From the NCBI GenBank assembly GCA_030762895.1, contig CM061063.1, positions 211,125,667-211,189,666 of the forward strand: a stretch of 64,000 nucleotides of DNA, written 5' to 3'. The stretch comes from Sophora flavescens. Lineage: Eukaryota; Streptophyta; Magnoliopsida; Fabales; Fabaceae. A model generated the notes under the pieces. That model ran no database searches. It was not told the DNA's origin and worked only from the letters and a program-made list of their open reading frames with translations. This document shows positions 48,344 through 59,707 of the stretch, piece by piece; the stretch's first letter is position 1; every line of letters begins with the position of its first letter. Both the position numbers and the translations under genes were made by a program.

Positions 48344-49670
48344 TGATAGTGTGATTTTATATGATATTTTCTGTACACTTTTGCATGCATTTTGCATATA
48401 GATTAGGCATTCTTTATTTGGTTTTTATTAGATTTTCCCTTGGAACGGGTGAAGCGGTGTCTTGGTGTTGTTTTGCAGGAATTCAATGTAAAAATGATCA
48501 AAATTAGCCATGATGGAGCTTGGATGAAATAGAGCTTGAAAAGTGAAGAATATGAGCCAAACAGAGCCCATCGCGGCCTGGCCGTGATGACCATCACGGC
48601 CGTGATCAAGCAGAGCAGAAGGCAAAAGTCAGAGGCTGTCACGGCCTGCTCGTAATAGACATCACGGCCGTGACCAACCAGAAAATTAGGGTTTCGCTCG
48701 CCTCGCGAGACTTCATTTTGTGCAAACACGCCTTGGACAGAACGCGTCACGGCCTGCCCGTGATGACCATCACGGCCGTGACGCACAGCAGACCTATAAA
48801 TAAGAACGCAGCAGACAGAACTAAGAGAGTTTTTGGGGTCCATTTGAAGGCATTTGGAGGCTGCAGCTGGGCTAGGGTTTCAACCCTAGAAGGGAGCCAA
48901 GAGGGGTTGCTTTGAAGAAGAAGGAAAGCTCACATGGAGCCTCTTCTCTCCTCTTCTCCTATTTCTCTGGTTTGGTTTTCTTTGTTTATGAGTAGTTAAA
49001 TCCCTGTGTTGGGGTTAGATGTAATCAAACCTATGTTTATGTATTTATCTTGACGGATTATTCTATGTTCATGTCTTCATATTAGTGGTTATTTTTCTGT
49101 GCTTAATGCTTGTTGTGGCTAGCACCCCCATGACTTGATTTGTGTTTTGGTATGCAATGGGAACGTTCGTATCATAACCGGAACTGAATTTAATCACCTA
49201 GTAAGCCTTGTATCTAGGAATGGAACTAGGTTTATTAGTAATCACATGATCCCTAATCTTAATGCAAATTCATTAATCTAGGCCACCTAAGGAATTAGGG
49301 TCTATTAGTGGATTTAGGCTCTTGCCATCCGAGGAATCGGGGTTTGAGTAGTTTAGTGGATTGATTTTAATATCTGAAGCATGAATGAGAGGTATCTAGT
49401 CCTGATAGTGCATGAGTTAGAGGTTTGGTGAAGTCTAGTCCCAACATATCCTTTCTGCACTCCAAGTGTTTGTCAAAAGTCCCCAAAAAGACAAAAAGAT
49501 TTTATTTCTTTTCTTTTGTTTGTTTTACTTTCTCTTGATAAATAGTTTAGTCTAGATAGTTTGAGTTTGTGAATTGGTACTTGACATCCAATCCCCGTGG
49601 ATACAATAAACCGGTCTTACCACCGTGTTACTTGCACGACTGGGTATACTTGCCCAGATTCGTCCTAACA
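48344..49670 (+). repeat. 3' LTR of the young non-autonomous element
   Basis: 1327 bp, same ends as the 5' LTR; the palindrome array is at about 48565-48783. Confidence 0.92.
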
Positions 49671-50114
49671 CTCCGATGCGTGAATGCATGCTCAACACAA
49701 CACATAAACACAACCACCACTTCCACTTGGGCCCACAGGCTACCCAAGTTTTAACACCATCAACACCTCGACCACTCGGCTATCGAGGATTATCGTTGTC
49801 TTTCGTATTCATTAATTAAACACTCTAGTCGTTCTGCACTAGAGATTACCACCTTGACCAACAAGCATCAAGGCCCCCCTTGGCCATTAGGCTATCAAGG
49901 TACCATATCATCATTAACACTCTAGCCATTAAGCACTAGAGATTACCACCTTGACCATCATGCATCAAGGCCCCATTGGCCACTAGGCTACCAAGGTACA
50001 ACATCATATTATCACTTGTCTTTGGTCTTCATGTTTCGTTGGTATTTTATTAAGTATTTTAGAGCATTTGGGGTAGAAACCCCTGTTTCTGTACTATTCT
50101 GCATTCTGTTCTGC

Positions 50115-50295
50115 ATAGGTGAGCACGGGCGTGCTCACCCCAGCACGGGCGTGCTCACCCCAGCACGGGCGTGCTGAGCTCTCCAGGAAAGCACGACCGT
50201 GCTGCCTGTTAAGCACGGGCGTCCTCAAAAGCACGCCCAGTTTCTGGATTTCAATGGGAGCACGGGCGTGCTCCCTGATATGCACGGTAGTGCTC
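50115..50295 (-). repeat. Expanded AGCACGGGCGTGCT palindrome array in the G4 LTR
   Basis: Five or more inverted modules with the core GCACGGGCGTGC and variants (GCACGACCGTGC), some spaced by CTCACCCCA in direct repeats of about 23 bp. The matching place in the other LTR (about 37905-37990) holds only two modules, so the array changes length. Confidence 0.85.
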
Positions 50296-51502
50296 AATGG
50301 AGTAGGGCCATACAGTTCTAGGCAGAAGGGTCACAGACCCTTTGCCAATTTCTTGGGGCAGTTACAGATTCAATCCAAGTGGGTTCTACTAATGCATTGA
50401 TCACCAGTTTCATTAATCTTAATTAAATATCCATGTCTTATAAAAAGGGAATTAATCCTTTAATCTCAATTCATAAAATTGTCCCTAATCACTCATAAAT
50501 CGATCCCTAGTGTTCTTGACTAAACCATTAGCATAATCCTCACTTATTACTATTGTTTAGATTTATGAACAAGGGGAACAACCTCCCTTAACATTATTAA
50601 CAATTTTAACATTTAACATTAACACGTCACAATATCAATCAACAGCCAATACATCTCAATATCATAATATGATAAAACACTCAAACATGGCATCATCACA
50701 TTAACATGTTCATAACAGACAACATTAATCAACGATAACATTCTTGCCAATTATTAACATAGTAAATAGTTAAACGTCATATAGCAAACAGGCATAAAGG
50801 CATATAGACATGTTATTAAGGGAAAGGGTTATGGGAACCCTTCGTCTTACACTATCCCTAATCCTACATATTCATACTACTCCTTCTCCCCATACCTGGT
50901 ATGGAGAATTCCCTTTAAACTGAAGAAGATCCTAAACTGGTTCCCTCGAACGGCTCGACGAACGTTTCCAATCCTTGGTCAACACAAAAAAGTTAACCAA
51001 TTAGTTCCCAATTCACCACAAGAAAAGGAACTAAGAAAGGGAAGAACTATACCTTTGTAATCGGCACTAACGCATGATTGTACTCTCTCAACTACGAACG
51101 GAACACCAAACAAGGATCGGGTTCAAAGGAGAAGAATGAGAGATGCTGTCGTCACACTTAGGATTGCCTAAAGAGCCAATTTTGAGGGTTTCACTCGTAA
51201 CCCTCACTGATCACTGTCAATATATATAGACTCTGCATCGAGCACGGTCGTGCACCCCCTTAAGCAAGGTCATCCTTGACTTAGCGTTAGCGAGACGGGC
51301 TTGCATCTAAGCACGGTCGTGCTTGTGACTTTGGCAACCATAAGACATGTGCTTAAGCACAGGCAAGATGATACATGAGCACGACCGTGCTCATGCATCA
51401 GGAAGGGATTTAAAGCCTAAAATCCCACTTAGCCCCTTCTAAATAGAACAAAAGTAAACATGGCATACACAAAAGCACCTATACGAAAAATGGGGTGTTA
51501 CA

Positions 51503-54125
51503 ATTCCACCCCCTTATAAAAGTTTCGTCCTCTAAATTTCTACTAACCTCGAACGAAGAGACGCGGGTACGCCTCCATCATCTTGCTCTCAAGCTCCTAT
51601 GTTGCACTCTCCTCAGTCGCCCCTCTCCAAACGACCTTAACCAAAGGAATCTCTTTGCCCCTCAGTTGGTTCATCGTCCGGTCCTCAATTCGAAGGGGTT
51701 GTACCTATAAAGTCAAATTCTCTTTTAAATGAATCGTGTCGGGAACTATCATATGGTTTGGGTCATGAATGTACATATGTAGTTGTGACACATGAAAGAC
51801 ATTGTGAAGTTTAGACAAGAAAGGTGTCAATGCAATTTGGTACGCGACTTCACCGACCCTTTTAAGAATTTGGTACGGGCCAATGAGTTTAGGAGTAAAT
51901 TTCTTCGCTTTCATAATTCTACTGACCCCAGTTGTTGGTGTAACTCTCAAGAATACGTGATCGCCTTCCTGGAATTCGAGCGCCTTCCTCCTTTTGTCAT
52001 GGTAGCTTTTCTGCCTACTCTGTGCCATCCTCATCTTTTCCTGAATCATCCTCACATTTTCTGTGGTTTCTTGCACTACCTTGGGTCCTAACACAACACT
52101 ATCACCAGGTTCACTCCAACACAAAGGTGTCCTATATCTCTTCCCATAAAGAGCTTCATAGGGTGCCATCCCGATACTGCAATGGTAGCTGTTGTTATAG
52201 GTGAACTCTATTAGGGGCAAAAACTTGTCCCAACTACCTGACTGTTATAGCACACAAGCCCTAAGCAAGTCCTCTAAGGACTGGATGGTTCTCTCAGATT
52301 GGTCATCCGTCTATGGGTGGTAAGCTAAACTTAGCCTAAGCTTGGTATCTAAAGCCTCGTGTAAACTAGTCCAAAACCTAGAGGTAAATCTCGGGTCTCT
52401 ATCTGACACTATGCTAGAAGGTACACCATGTAACCTGACTATCTCTTTGATGTACAACCTGGTCAACTTTTCCAAAGGGTATTCCATGTTCATAGGGAAG
52501 AAATGGGCAGACTTAGTCAATCTATCCACAACAACCCATATCGCTTCATAACCTGCTGGAGTCCTTGGGAGTCCAGACACAAAATCCATGACAATACTGT
52601 CCCATTTCCACTCTGGGATACTCAAAGGTTGCAACTTTCCCGATGGCTTCTGGTGTTCTATCTTAGCCTTTTGGCACACTAAACAATCATACACAAACTC
52701 AGCCACATCTTTCTTCATCCTAGGCCACCAAAACATCCTCTTTAAATCCTGATACATCTTTGTGGCACCTGGGTACACACTTAGTCCACTCCTATGTCCT
52801 TCTTCGAGGATCAACTTCCTAAGCTCCGGGACGTCTGGTATACAGATTCTATCTTTGAACCTCAAGACTCCATCACTTCCGTCCTTAAAACTAAGGTCTT
52901 TACTTTGAGCAAGCAACTCCCTCTGGTCTAAGAGAAACTTATCTAACTTTTTGGCCTTCTCTAACTTGATCCATCAAACTGTGGGTAACATTCAAGATTC
53001 CAAGCCTAATGCTCTTAGGGGTAACTTCCCAAGCTAAACTTAGGTCACTTAACTCCTCGATCAGATCCATCTCCCTAACCATCAAAGCGGAGACGTGCAA
53101 GGATTTTCTACTTAAAGCATCGGCCATTACATTGGCCTTTCCTGGGTGGTAGAACAGATCAAACTCATAATCCTTTAAAAACTCCATCCACCTACGCTAT
53201 CTCATATTGAGCTCTTTCTGGTCAAACAAATATTTCAAACTCTTATGATCACTAAAAACCTCGAACTCAGCTCCACACAGGTAATGCCTTCAAATCTTCA
53301 AGGCAAACACCACATCTCCTAACTCTAGGTCATGGGTAGGGTAGTTCTTCTCGTGGATTTTCAACTGCCTGGAAGCATAAGCTACTACCTTACCAACTTG
53401 CATCAACACTCCACCTAAACCTTGCTTTGATGCATCACAATACACTACGAAAAGCCTACTAGGATCGGGCAAAACCAAAACTGATGCTGATGTTAACCTA
53501 TCCTTCAAGGTTTGGAAACTCTCCTCGCACTTAGAGTCCCACAGAAACAATTGTCCCTTCTTGGTGAGACGGGTCAAGGGTAATGCTAACTTAGAAAAGC
53601 CTTCTATAAACCTCCTATAGTACCCTGCTAAACCCAAGAAACTCCTAACATCGGTCACCGACTTTGGTGCTTCCCACCGGAGCACCGTCTCTACCTTAGC
53701 TGGATCCACGACTATCCCACCTTTAGAGATCACGTGATCTAAGAAACTCACCTCCTCTAACCAAAACTCGCACTAAGATAACTTAGCATACAACTGCTTC
53801 TCCTTAAGGGTCTGCAAGACAACCCTCAAGTGCTCCTCATGTTCCTCCTTAGTCTTGGAGTACACTAAGATGTCATCTATGAAAACCACCACAAACTTAT
53901 CCAAGTAAGGGTGAAAGGTCTTATTCATGTAATCCATGAACACCGCAGGAGCATTAGTCACACCAAAGGGCATAACTAAATACTCATAGTGACCATATTA
54001 CGTTCTAAATGCTGTCTTCGGGATGTCCTCAGACTTAAACCGGATCTGATGGTATCCTGACCTCAAATCTATCTTCGAGAAAACATAAGCCCCGATCAAC
54101 TGATTCATAAGATCATCAATCCTAG
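51503..54125 (-). pseudogene. pol: pol fragment of the second G4 copy (end of RT to integrase tail)
   Basis: From 54125 down: RT from the conserved loop onward (MPFGVTNAPAVFMDYMNKTF, FIDDILVYSK), RNase H (VYCDASKQGLGGVLM), integrase zinc region and core (MDFVSGLPRTP, SDRDPRFTSRFW), a GPY/F-like region (FHVSQLHMYI) and a chromodomain-like tail near 51600. Stops and frame changes occur near 53770, 53240, 52930, 52310 and 52250. The N-terminal half of RT, protease and gag are missing; the sequence stops at 54125. Confidence 0.85.
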
Positions 54126-57031
54126 CGCGAGTACGGATTACGGAGGGGCCGATCTGTGAAAAGACCTTGGGGATGTACGAAATGGACTTGGGAGGCTCAC
54201 AATGAGCATTAGGTTGCTCCTAATGTGTTGTGTACCCTAGTATAGCCTGGTTATCCCGACTTTACCCTAAGTATCAACGTCGCAGGTGGACGTTCCTAGG
54301 CGACCAAGATAACTCTAATGGAGCTGAGCTCATAAAGGGATGCACTCTTATTGGTCACGGCGAGCGGAAAGGTTACCTGGACAATCTAAATGACGTTCTC
54401 CGAGTAGTGAGGCTCGATAAGGAAAATGTCTCGGGGTCGAGACCCAGATGAGAGATATCGACCGACATGCATAGGAGTGAGACTCCTTAAAGGAATGATC
54501 TGAGAGTGGACTTTGAGAATGTATTGTGTTAGTGTGACTCGGAAGATGTTTGGTATTTGTTGCATGTGCTTTTTATGTATGATTTATGCTCTATGTGTCC
54601 CCATCCCCTTTTTATGATGGTGTTATAGTTACTTATCTCCCTTCTTTCTCTATTCTTCTGTGTATGTGCATGCGATAGATGAGCAGCTCCAATCGGACGA
54701 GCACGGCGGCTTGGCAGGATTACCATCCAAGGCACTAATTACAGAGGATCCCGCCCAGGATCCTGATGGGCTCCGGCAAGCGTACTGGATCGAAGCAAGT
54801 AATAATAAAACGGTGAGAAACCGAGTATCGAACTCAGGGATTGGGAAACCAAGTGTCACTTCACAAATTAAACAACTATTTAGACCGAGAAATATATAGG
54901 TGAGAAACCGAGTATCAAACTCAGGGATTGCTTTGAAGGTGAATTTATCCTAAATAAGTTAATGTTCCCTCTCGAGATACAAGAACCGTGCCCAATTAAA
55001 CCAACCCCTACTCTTGTGGTAATTGTATTTAAATTGAACCCATTGAGATTCGTCACAATTCAATGGTACCCTCGAAGGACCGCTTCTAACTCTCATGATT
55101 TAAGTCCTAAGTTCAATCCCTATAGATCCAATACTTAAGTTCACCGCTAGGTTCCTCCTTAGAGTATCCATGACATGCAAATAAGTGCGCACCAAATTCA
55201 CAAGTAATTCATGCAATAGGAATTAAATCAAAAACAAATTGAAATTAACAAGAAGTAAAACGTCAATTCATCACATAAAAATCCTAAGAGAAAAGAAGAA
55301 ATTGAGAAGAAGAGAAATCCTAATTTTTTCCTAAGGTAGCAGCCCCTCGGATCCCTATTTTCGAGCCTTAGAGTCCTATTTATAATGTAGGGTAACTTGA
55401 GTTAAAAGCTGTTACAAAATCAGATCAAATCAGCAATTAAATTTTCAGATATTGAGCGTCACAACCGTGATGCCTGTCATGGCCAGGCCGTGACAGATTC
55501 TATCTTGGAAAACTTGGCATTGGTTGGCCTGTCACGGCCGTGATGGCTAACACGGCCTGGCCGTGACAGGTTCTGACTTTTGCGTACTTTTCTTTTCAGC
55601 CTTGCTCGATCATGGCCGTGATGGCTGTCACGGCTAGACCGTGATGGGCTCTGTTTGGCTCATTTTTCTTGCTTTTCAAGCCCCGTCTTCATGCAAGCTC
55701 TAACATAACTGATCCTGAGCATTTTAATCTTTGTTTCGAAATCAATATCTCCAAATTAATTGTCAAATCTTATCATATCCTTTATTGTTGTGACAAGCAA
55801 TTATTATCCAAATCCAAATTGATTTGGATCCAATCTTTTATCTCAATGCCAATTGAATTATCTTTCAATCATAATAATTCAAATCCAAATTGATTTGGAT
55901 TCAAATCCATCATGTGGGCCCTTGCAATTTACTTGGCAATCTTCAATTTAATTGATTTCCATTCTTTTCTTCTTGATACTTTCCTAAAAATAAAAAATAA
56001 GAATAATATCAGAAAATTAATCAAAATCTAATTAAAATTAATTAAATACACACATTGACTCTAAAATAACCAAAATAGGAAAACAAAGTCTAATTTGGGC
56101 TAAATCAAGCATTCAACAAAATTTAATTGATGAAATCCGCTCTAAAATAATAGATAAAATATGATAAGACAGTGGATTATCAGATCCCGATCCTCGGAGA
56201 TGTTCAGATAGTTTACCATGATGACCATGGATGGCAGGACGACCACTCACAGTTCTTTATGCCTGGTTAGCTTCTACCGTTCTACGTGCATCTTGGAGAG
56301 GGTCCTTACTTTCATCTGGACGGCCCGTATCAGATTTCTCATAGACTACCTTTCCTAGAGATATGGTATCCACCTCGTTAGAGGGAGTTCCTGACGACAT
56401 GTGGAACATGGTAGACAGATCTGAGGCGAGGAGCCATGTAGGCATGGTTCAGAGGGGTCGGAGGCAGAGGAGTGTCCAGACGATGTATCACTACCGTCGT
56501 CGTCGGGTGGTGATTAGTAGCGATGAGTCAGTTTGGGAGCCGAGTGCCCAAGATGACAGAGTTTATCGTTGTCGCTTCAGCGGCGGGGGTGGGGGTGGGG
56601 GGGATAACTTCAGATGGCCATATCGTCTGTGATATGGTTTTAGTCGGATGCATCTGTTAGGTAGTGAGCCTTATTTTTTGTTTTGATTTATTTTTGAGAG
56701 GCGGGCCTGGTATCTCTAGGACTTTTCTTCTTTTTCTATGACTAGTTTATGTGTACCTTTTCATTTTCCAGCGTCTGTATAATTGTAGCAGGCTTATGAT
56801 CCCTCTGTTGGGATTTATCGTACCTTGATGACAGTTGTACATATTACGTGTATATATATATAGTTGACATATGTTTTATCTTTGCGCATGACTCAATTTT
56901 AAACGTTATTTTAATTTTATTCGCTTTAACAATATTATAATATTTTCGTCTGTAATAATCGCGCTAACGTTAATTACAAATTAATGCTTAGTTAATTAAG
57001 GTTTTCTCAAATGGGACATTGGGGTGTCTCA
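54126..57031. repeat. Truncated LTR of another gypsy-like family, interrupted
   Basis: Ends GGGGTGTCTCA at 57031, an LTR-type end, and begins abruptly at the G4 junction. Non-coding: short open frames are not convincing. A G-rich run (about 56584-56602) could form a G-quadruplex. Contains the solo LTR 54764-56182. Orientation is uncertain. Confidence 0.55.
54764..56182 (-). mobile_element. Solo LTR of an Athila-like family (subtype c), minus orientation
   Basis: Plus-strand ends TGATGGGCTCCGG and GTGGATTATCA, flanked by a perfect 5 bp target duplication GATCC (54759-54763 and 56183-56187). Length is 1419 bp. Read on the minus strand it has a GGCCGTGAC palindrome array (55660-55455), a TATA box TATAAATAGG (about 55386-55376) and the CTTGCCGGAGC end related to the solo LTR at 9937-11539. 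No internal region. Confidence 0.88.
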
Positions 57032-57221
57032 TCATTACTAGAGTTGGTAAAGACAACATCTCTCTTTGGTATGAAAAATGGCTACACAAAGGTAGATTAT
57101 GTGAGAGAATTCCTTTGGTTAATATCTAGATGTTAATCTTCGAATCAATGAAGTTTGTCAATATGGAGTTTGGAATTTTGATCACCTAACTACTCAGCTT
57201 CCTAAGGACATCATATTAGAG

Positions 57222-57557
57222 ATGCAAAGTGTTCTTATTAATGCTAACTCTGATGACTTAATTATTTGGGAGCCTGCAACTTCTGGCTCTTATACTACCA
57301 AGAGTGCTTACTCTTGGCTTATTAAGAATAATGATCTTCTTCTGCCTCCCCCGGAGAGTTGGTACCATTTGTGGAAATTGAAGCTTCCTGAAAACATTAA
57401 GCATTTTGTTTGGCTAATTTCGGATGACAACTTGCTTACTAGTTCTCTCAGGTTCTGTATTCATGCCTCTTTTGATGCTTCTTGCCATAGGTATGGTGAT
57501 ACGTATGAGACAATTTTGCATTCTTTAAGAGATTGTCCTAGAGTCCAGGGAATCTAG
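57222..57557 (+). pseudogene. LINE ORF2 fragment: RT zinc-binding (zf-RVT) domain
   Basis: Protein text follows the zf-RVT pattern: LIIWEPATSGSYTTKSAYSW, then WYHLWKLKLPENIKHFVWL, LLTSSLRF and a late C/H region (ILHSLRDCPRVQG). The frame closes at 57557; similar text continues to about 57770 (CWFIRKFRNEEIF). Confidence 0.8.
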
Positions 57558-57775
57558 AGCATCTTAGGGTCCATCTCTTCTACCAATTTTCAAACCACTA
57601 ATTCTTATAGTTGGATCAAAGACCTAGCTAATGATATGAATGATTCTCTTTTCCTTATTACCTGCTGGTTTATTCGGAAATTTCGCAATGAGGAAATTTT
57701 CTATGATAATAGATGCCATGAATGGCGTGTCCTCAGTCAGATCAGATATCTTCTTGATTCAACCTCTTAAGGCCT

Positions 57776-58196
57776 TTAGCACACGAAGAGCATGACATGA
57801 GATTTTGGGTGCCCTGGACGAATTCAGGAAAATGGTGCCCTCATAATTATCTGAAGATTGTCCTCCTTACATTTTTTGCTGTAAAATCTTTAATAATTCG
57901 ATCATAATCAAGTTTTTTTAAAAAAATCATTTTCGATAGAAATCAAAACAAAACTATTTAATCTACACCGTAACATAGTAGATCGTAAATAAGATTTTAA
58001 CAATTTCAATTTAAAAAAACTTCTTTTAGTTGATGCAATAGTAACAAGGATATTATGTAATTTTTTATAAATTATATAAATTTATAAATTTTTATATAAC
58101 ATTTATATATGTTATGTAAAATTTTACATTATCTGGTACCCAAAAAAATTGGGGCCCTGAGCGATCGCCCCACCTGACCGTGCTTAGGGCCACCCC
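57776..58196. mobile_element. Possible small DNA transposon (MITE-like) inside the LINE
   Basis: LINE coding text stops near 57775 and resumes near 58200 (WNPPTG then VKLNVDGS). The left end AGGCCTTTAGCACACG and the reverse complement of the right end TGGCCCTAAGCACGG are similar, like imperfect terminal inverted repeats. The inside is AT-rich and non-coding. I could not settle the target duplication, so the class (perhaps hAT) is a guess. Confidence 0.45.
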
Positions 58197-58244
58197 TAAA
58201 GAAGAGCTCCTAGAATCGTATATTGGAACCCTCCTACTGGTTGA

Positions 58245-58600
58245 GCGGTGAAATTGAATGTAGATGGTAGCTTATTTGGTAACCCCGATCGATCTGGATA
58301 TGGAGGTTTAATCAGGAACAACAATGTTGAATGGCTTATAGGCTACTCTGGAAGCTGTGGTTTCATCTTTAATCTCAAAGTAGAACTTCAGACAATCTCT
58401 CGTGGTATGGAAATAGCTTAGAATAAGGGCTTCAAAGAGGTGATAATCAGATTCTCAAACTGCCTTGTTGTTAATTGAAACTCACCCTTGTGTTCCCATT
58501 GTGGATTATATTAGAAACTTCAAGAGTTATTCATGGCAGTTGTCTTTATTAATTCTCTATGAGAAGGGAACACTTGCACGGATTGGCTTGCAAGTTTGAT
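58245..58600 (+). pseudogene. LINE ORF2 fragment: RNase H domain
   Basis: VKLNVDGSLFGNPDRSGYGG and LIRNNNVEWLIGY followed by VELQTISRGMEIA match the plant LINE RNase H (RVT_3) pattern. A stop (TAG) lies near 58419 and a frameshift before the final GNTCTDWLASL. Confidence 0.75.
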
Positions 58601-59099
58601 GCTAACATGGATCATGGTCTTAGAAGAGTGGTATTATTTGTACATCAAAACCAAATACCAATTTTATACTTTTCTCATATATTTATTTATTATTTCTCTC
58701 TCATCTTTCATCGTTTTATTTCGTAAACTCATCATGATTGGTGGATCAAAAGTGTCTTAGAATGTGGAGTCTATGTCCCCTTCCTCTCTGTAGTTCTATT
58801 CTAGCTGATGCCACAGGATTGAAAGCATTAAATTGTAATTTGTCTTTGTTTGTTGGTTATTTTCACTTTGATAAAAAAAAAGGCAAATAATTATAATATT
58901 TTATAAATTTAAGGATGTAATTGTGATTTTTTTTTTTAGAAGAATGTAATTGTGAATGTTTAAAGCTCAATAATCTACTTAAATTTCCATTAAAAATCAA
59001 CGGTGTTAGGATTTTTTTTAAAAACAGTTTTTTTAAAAAAACAATTTTATTACAATAAAAAATCAGAAATGTTTTTTACACACCTCCGGTTGACACTCG

Positions 59100-59515
59100 T
59101 TACTGTAGCACTATTGTTTGTTGACTTTTTGTTTTTTTGACAAATTTTGACCTTTTTTAATTTTTTTTTAGATTTATAAATATTAACATTTTTGGTTAAT
59201 TACGTGCAAATATTTGATTAATCCAGTATAAATATCTGATTAATTCAGTTCATTATATGGTTAATGGGTCATGCTGAAGCATACAATCATTTTCCACAAT
59301 CATGTAAATATTTGGTTAATCATATACAAATATCTGGTTAATTCAGTTCATTATATGATTAATTTGTCTGAAAAATTATTGTAAGCTTCAGAATGATCCA
59401 TTAACCATATAATAAACTGAATTAAACACGTAATTAATAAAAATACTAATACTTAAAAAAGCTAAATATTTTTTTTATTAAAAAAAGTCTACACTGCACT
59501 ACACAGTATGCTTCA
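59100..59515. repeat. Foldback / MITE-like inverted repeat upstream of ZIP4
   Basis: The left arm (TACTGTAGCACT...TTGACTTTTT and CATTTTTGGTTAATTACGTG) pairs with the right arm (CACGTAATTAATAAAAAT and AAAAAGTCTACACTGCACTA). Between them lie direct repeats of AAATATCTGGTTAATTCAG with TTCATTATATG. A TG-CA or target duplication could not be fixed. Confidence 0.55.
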
Positions 59516-59693
59516 ACACTGTACAGTGCACTACACAGTATTCTTCAGTACAATGTACAGTGCATATGTCTCGACCGGACGTGCAAATAACGGGACTGAT
59601 AAAAAAAATGTCGCATTTCGAAATGCAATTTCAAAAACGAGCGCATAGGCGGAAAACCAAAACTTGCATTGTTGAAAAAAACGTCTTAGCTCA

Positions 59694-59701
59694 TTTCCCG
59701 C
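59694..59701 (+). promoter_or_regulatory. E2F-type site just upstream of the ZIP4 ATG
   Basis: TTTCCCGC matches the plant E2F consensus TTTSSCGC and ends 6 bp before the ATG. S-phase and meiotic genes often carry such sites; its use here is an inference. Confidence 0.45.
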
Positions 59702-59707
59702 CAAGAA

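Larger units (their letters stand above)
44553..49670 (+). mobile_element. Complete young non-autonomous Athila-like LTR element
   Basis: Two nearly identical LTRs (44553-45896 and 48344-49670), an Asp-tRNA type primer site, a polypurine tract (about 48329-48343) and a perfect 5 bp target duplication CTCCG (44548-44552 and 49671-49675). Total 5118 bp. The LTRs differ by two small indels (about 15 and 2 bp) and few substitutions, so insertion is recent. The interior lacks gag, protease, RT and integrase. It carries one ORF of unknown function and long non-coding stretches, including the GGGAGGCAACCCAA and GGGGACAATGTAA-like blocks common in Athila-type and related non-autonomous elements (family knowledge). 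Confidence 0.9.
43809..51502 (-). repeat. Shared middle LTR of G4, interrupted by 44553-49670
   Basis: Plus-strand ends TGTGACACTCTC and GGGGTGTTACA. Without the nested element and one target duplication it is about 2570 bp, matching the LTR at 36698-39182. It serves as 5' LTR for the internal region at 39183-43808 and as 3' LTR for the fragment at 51503-54125. The second palindrome array (50115-50295) is much longer than its counterpart at 37905-37990. Confidence 0.85.
36698..54125 (-). mobile_element. Tekay-type Ty3/gypsy family G4: partial internal - LTR - internal - LTR on the minus strand
   Basis: On the minus strand: RT-integrase fragment 54125-51503, LTR 51502-43809 (interrupted by 44553-49670), primer site, gag, protease, RT, RNase H, integrase and chromodomain-like tail (43803-39183), then LTR 39182-36698. 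One LTR is therefore shared by two internal regions, as after unequal recombination. The right part ends inside RT at 54125, where an unrelated LTR starts. Both internal regions are decayed. Confidence 0.88.
57032..58881 (+). mobile_element. LINE (non-LTR retrotransposon) 3' remnant
   Basis: Contains the zinc-binding segment that follows RT in plant LINEs, then RNase H sequence, and ends in TTTGATAAAAAAAAAGG at about 58865-58881, the usual LINE 3' tail. The RT and upstream parts are absent (5' truncation or loss to the LTR on the left). Broken by a small insert at about 57776-58196. Confidence 0.8.
58882..59707 (+). promoter_or_regulatory. AT-rich flank and promoter of the ZIP4 homologue
   Basis: No gene. 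AT-rich sequence with poly-A/T runs, a foldback repeat (about 59100-59515), two direct repeats of about 36 bp with TGCACTACACAGTA (59497-59570), and a GC-richer 100 bp before the ATG. A clear TATA box is not seen. Confidence 0.5.
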
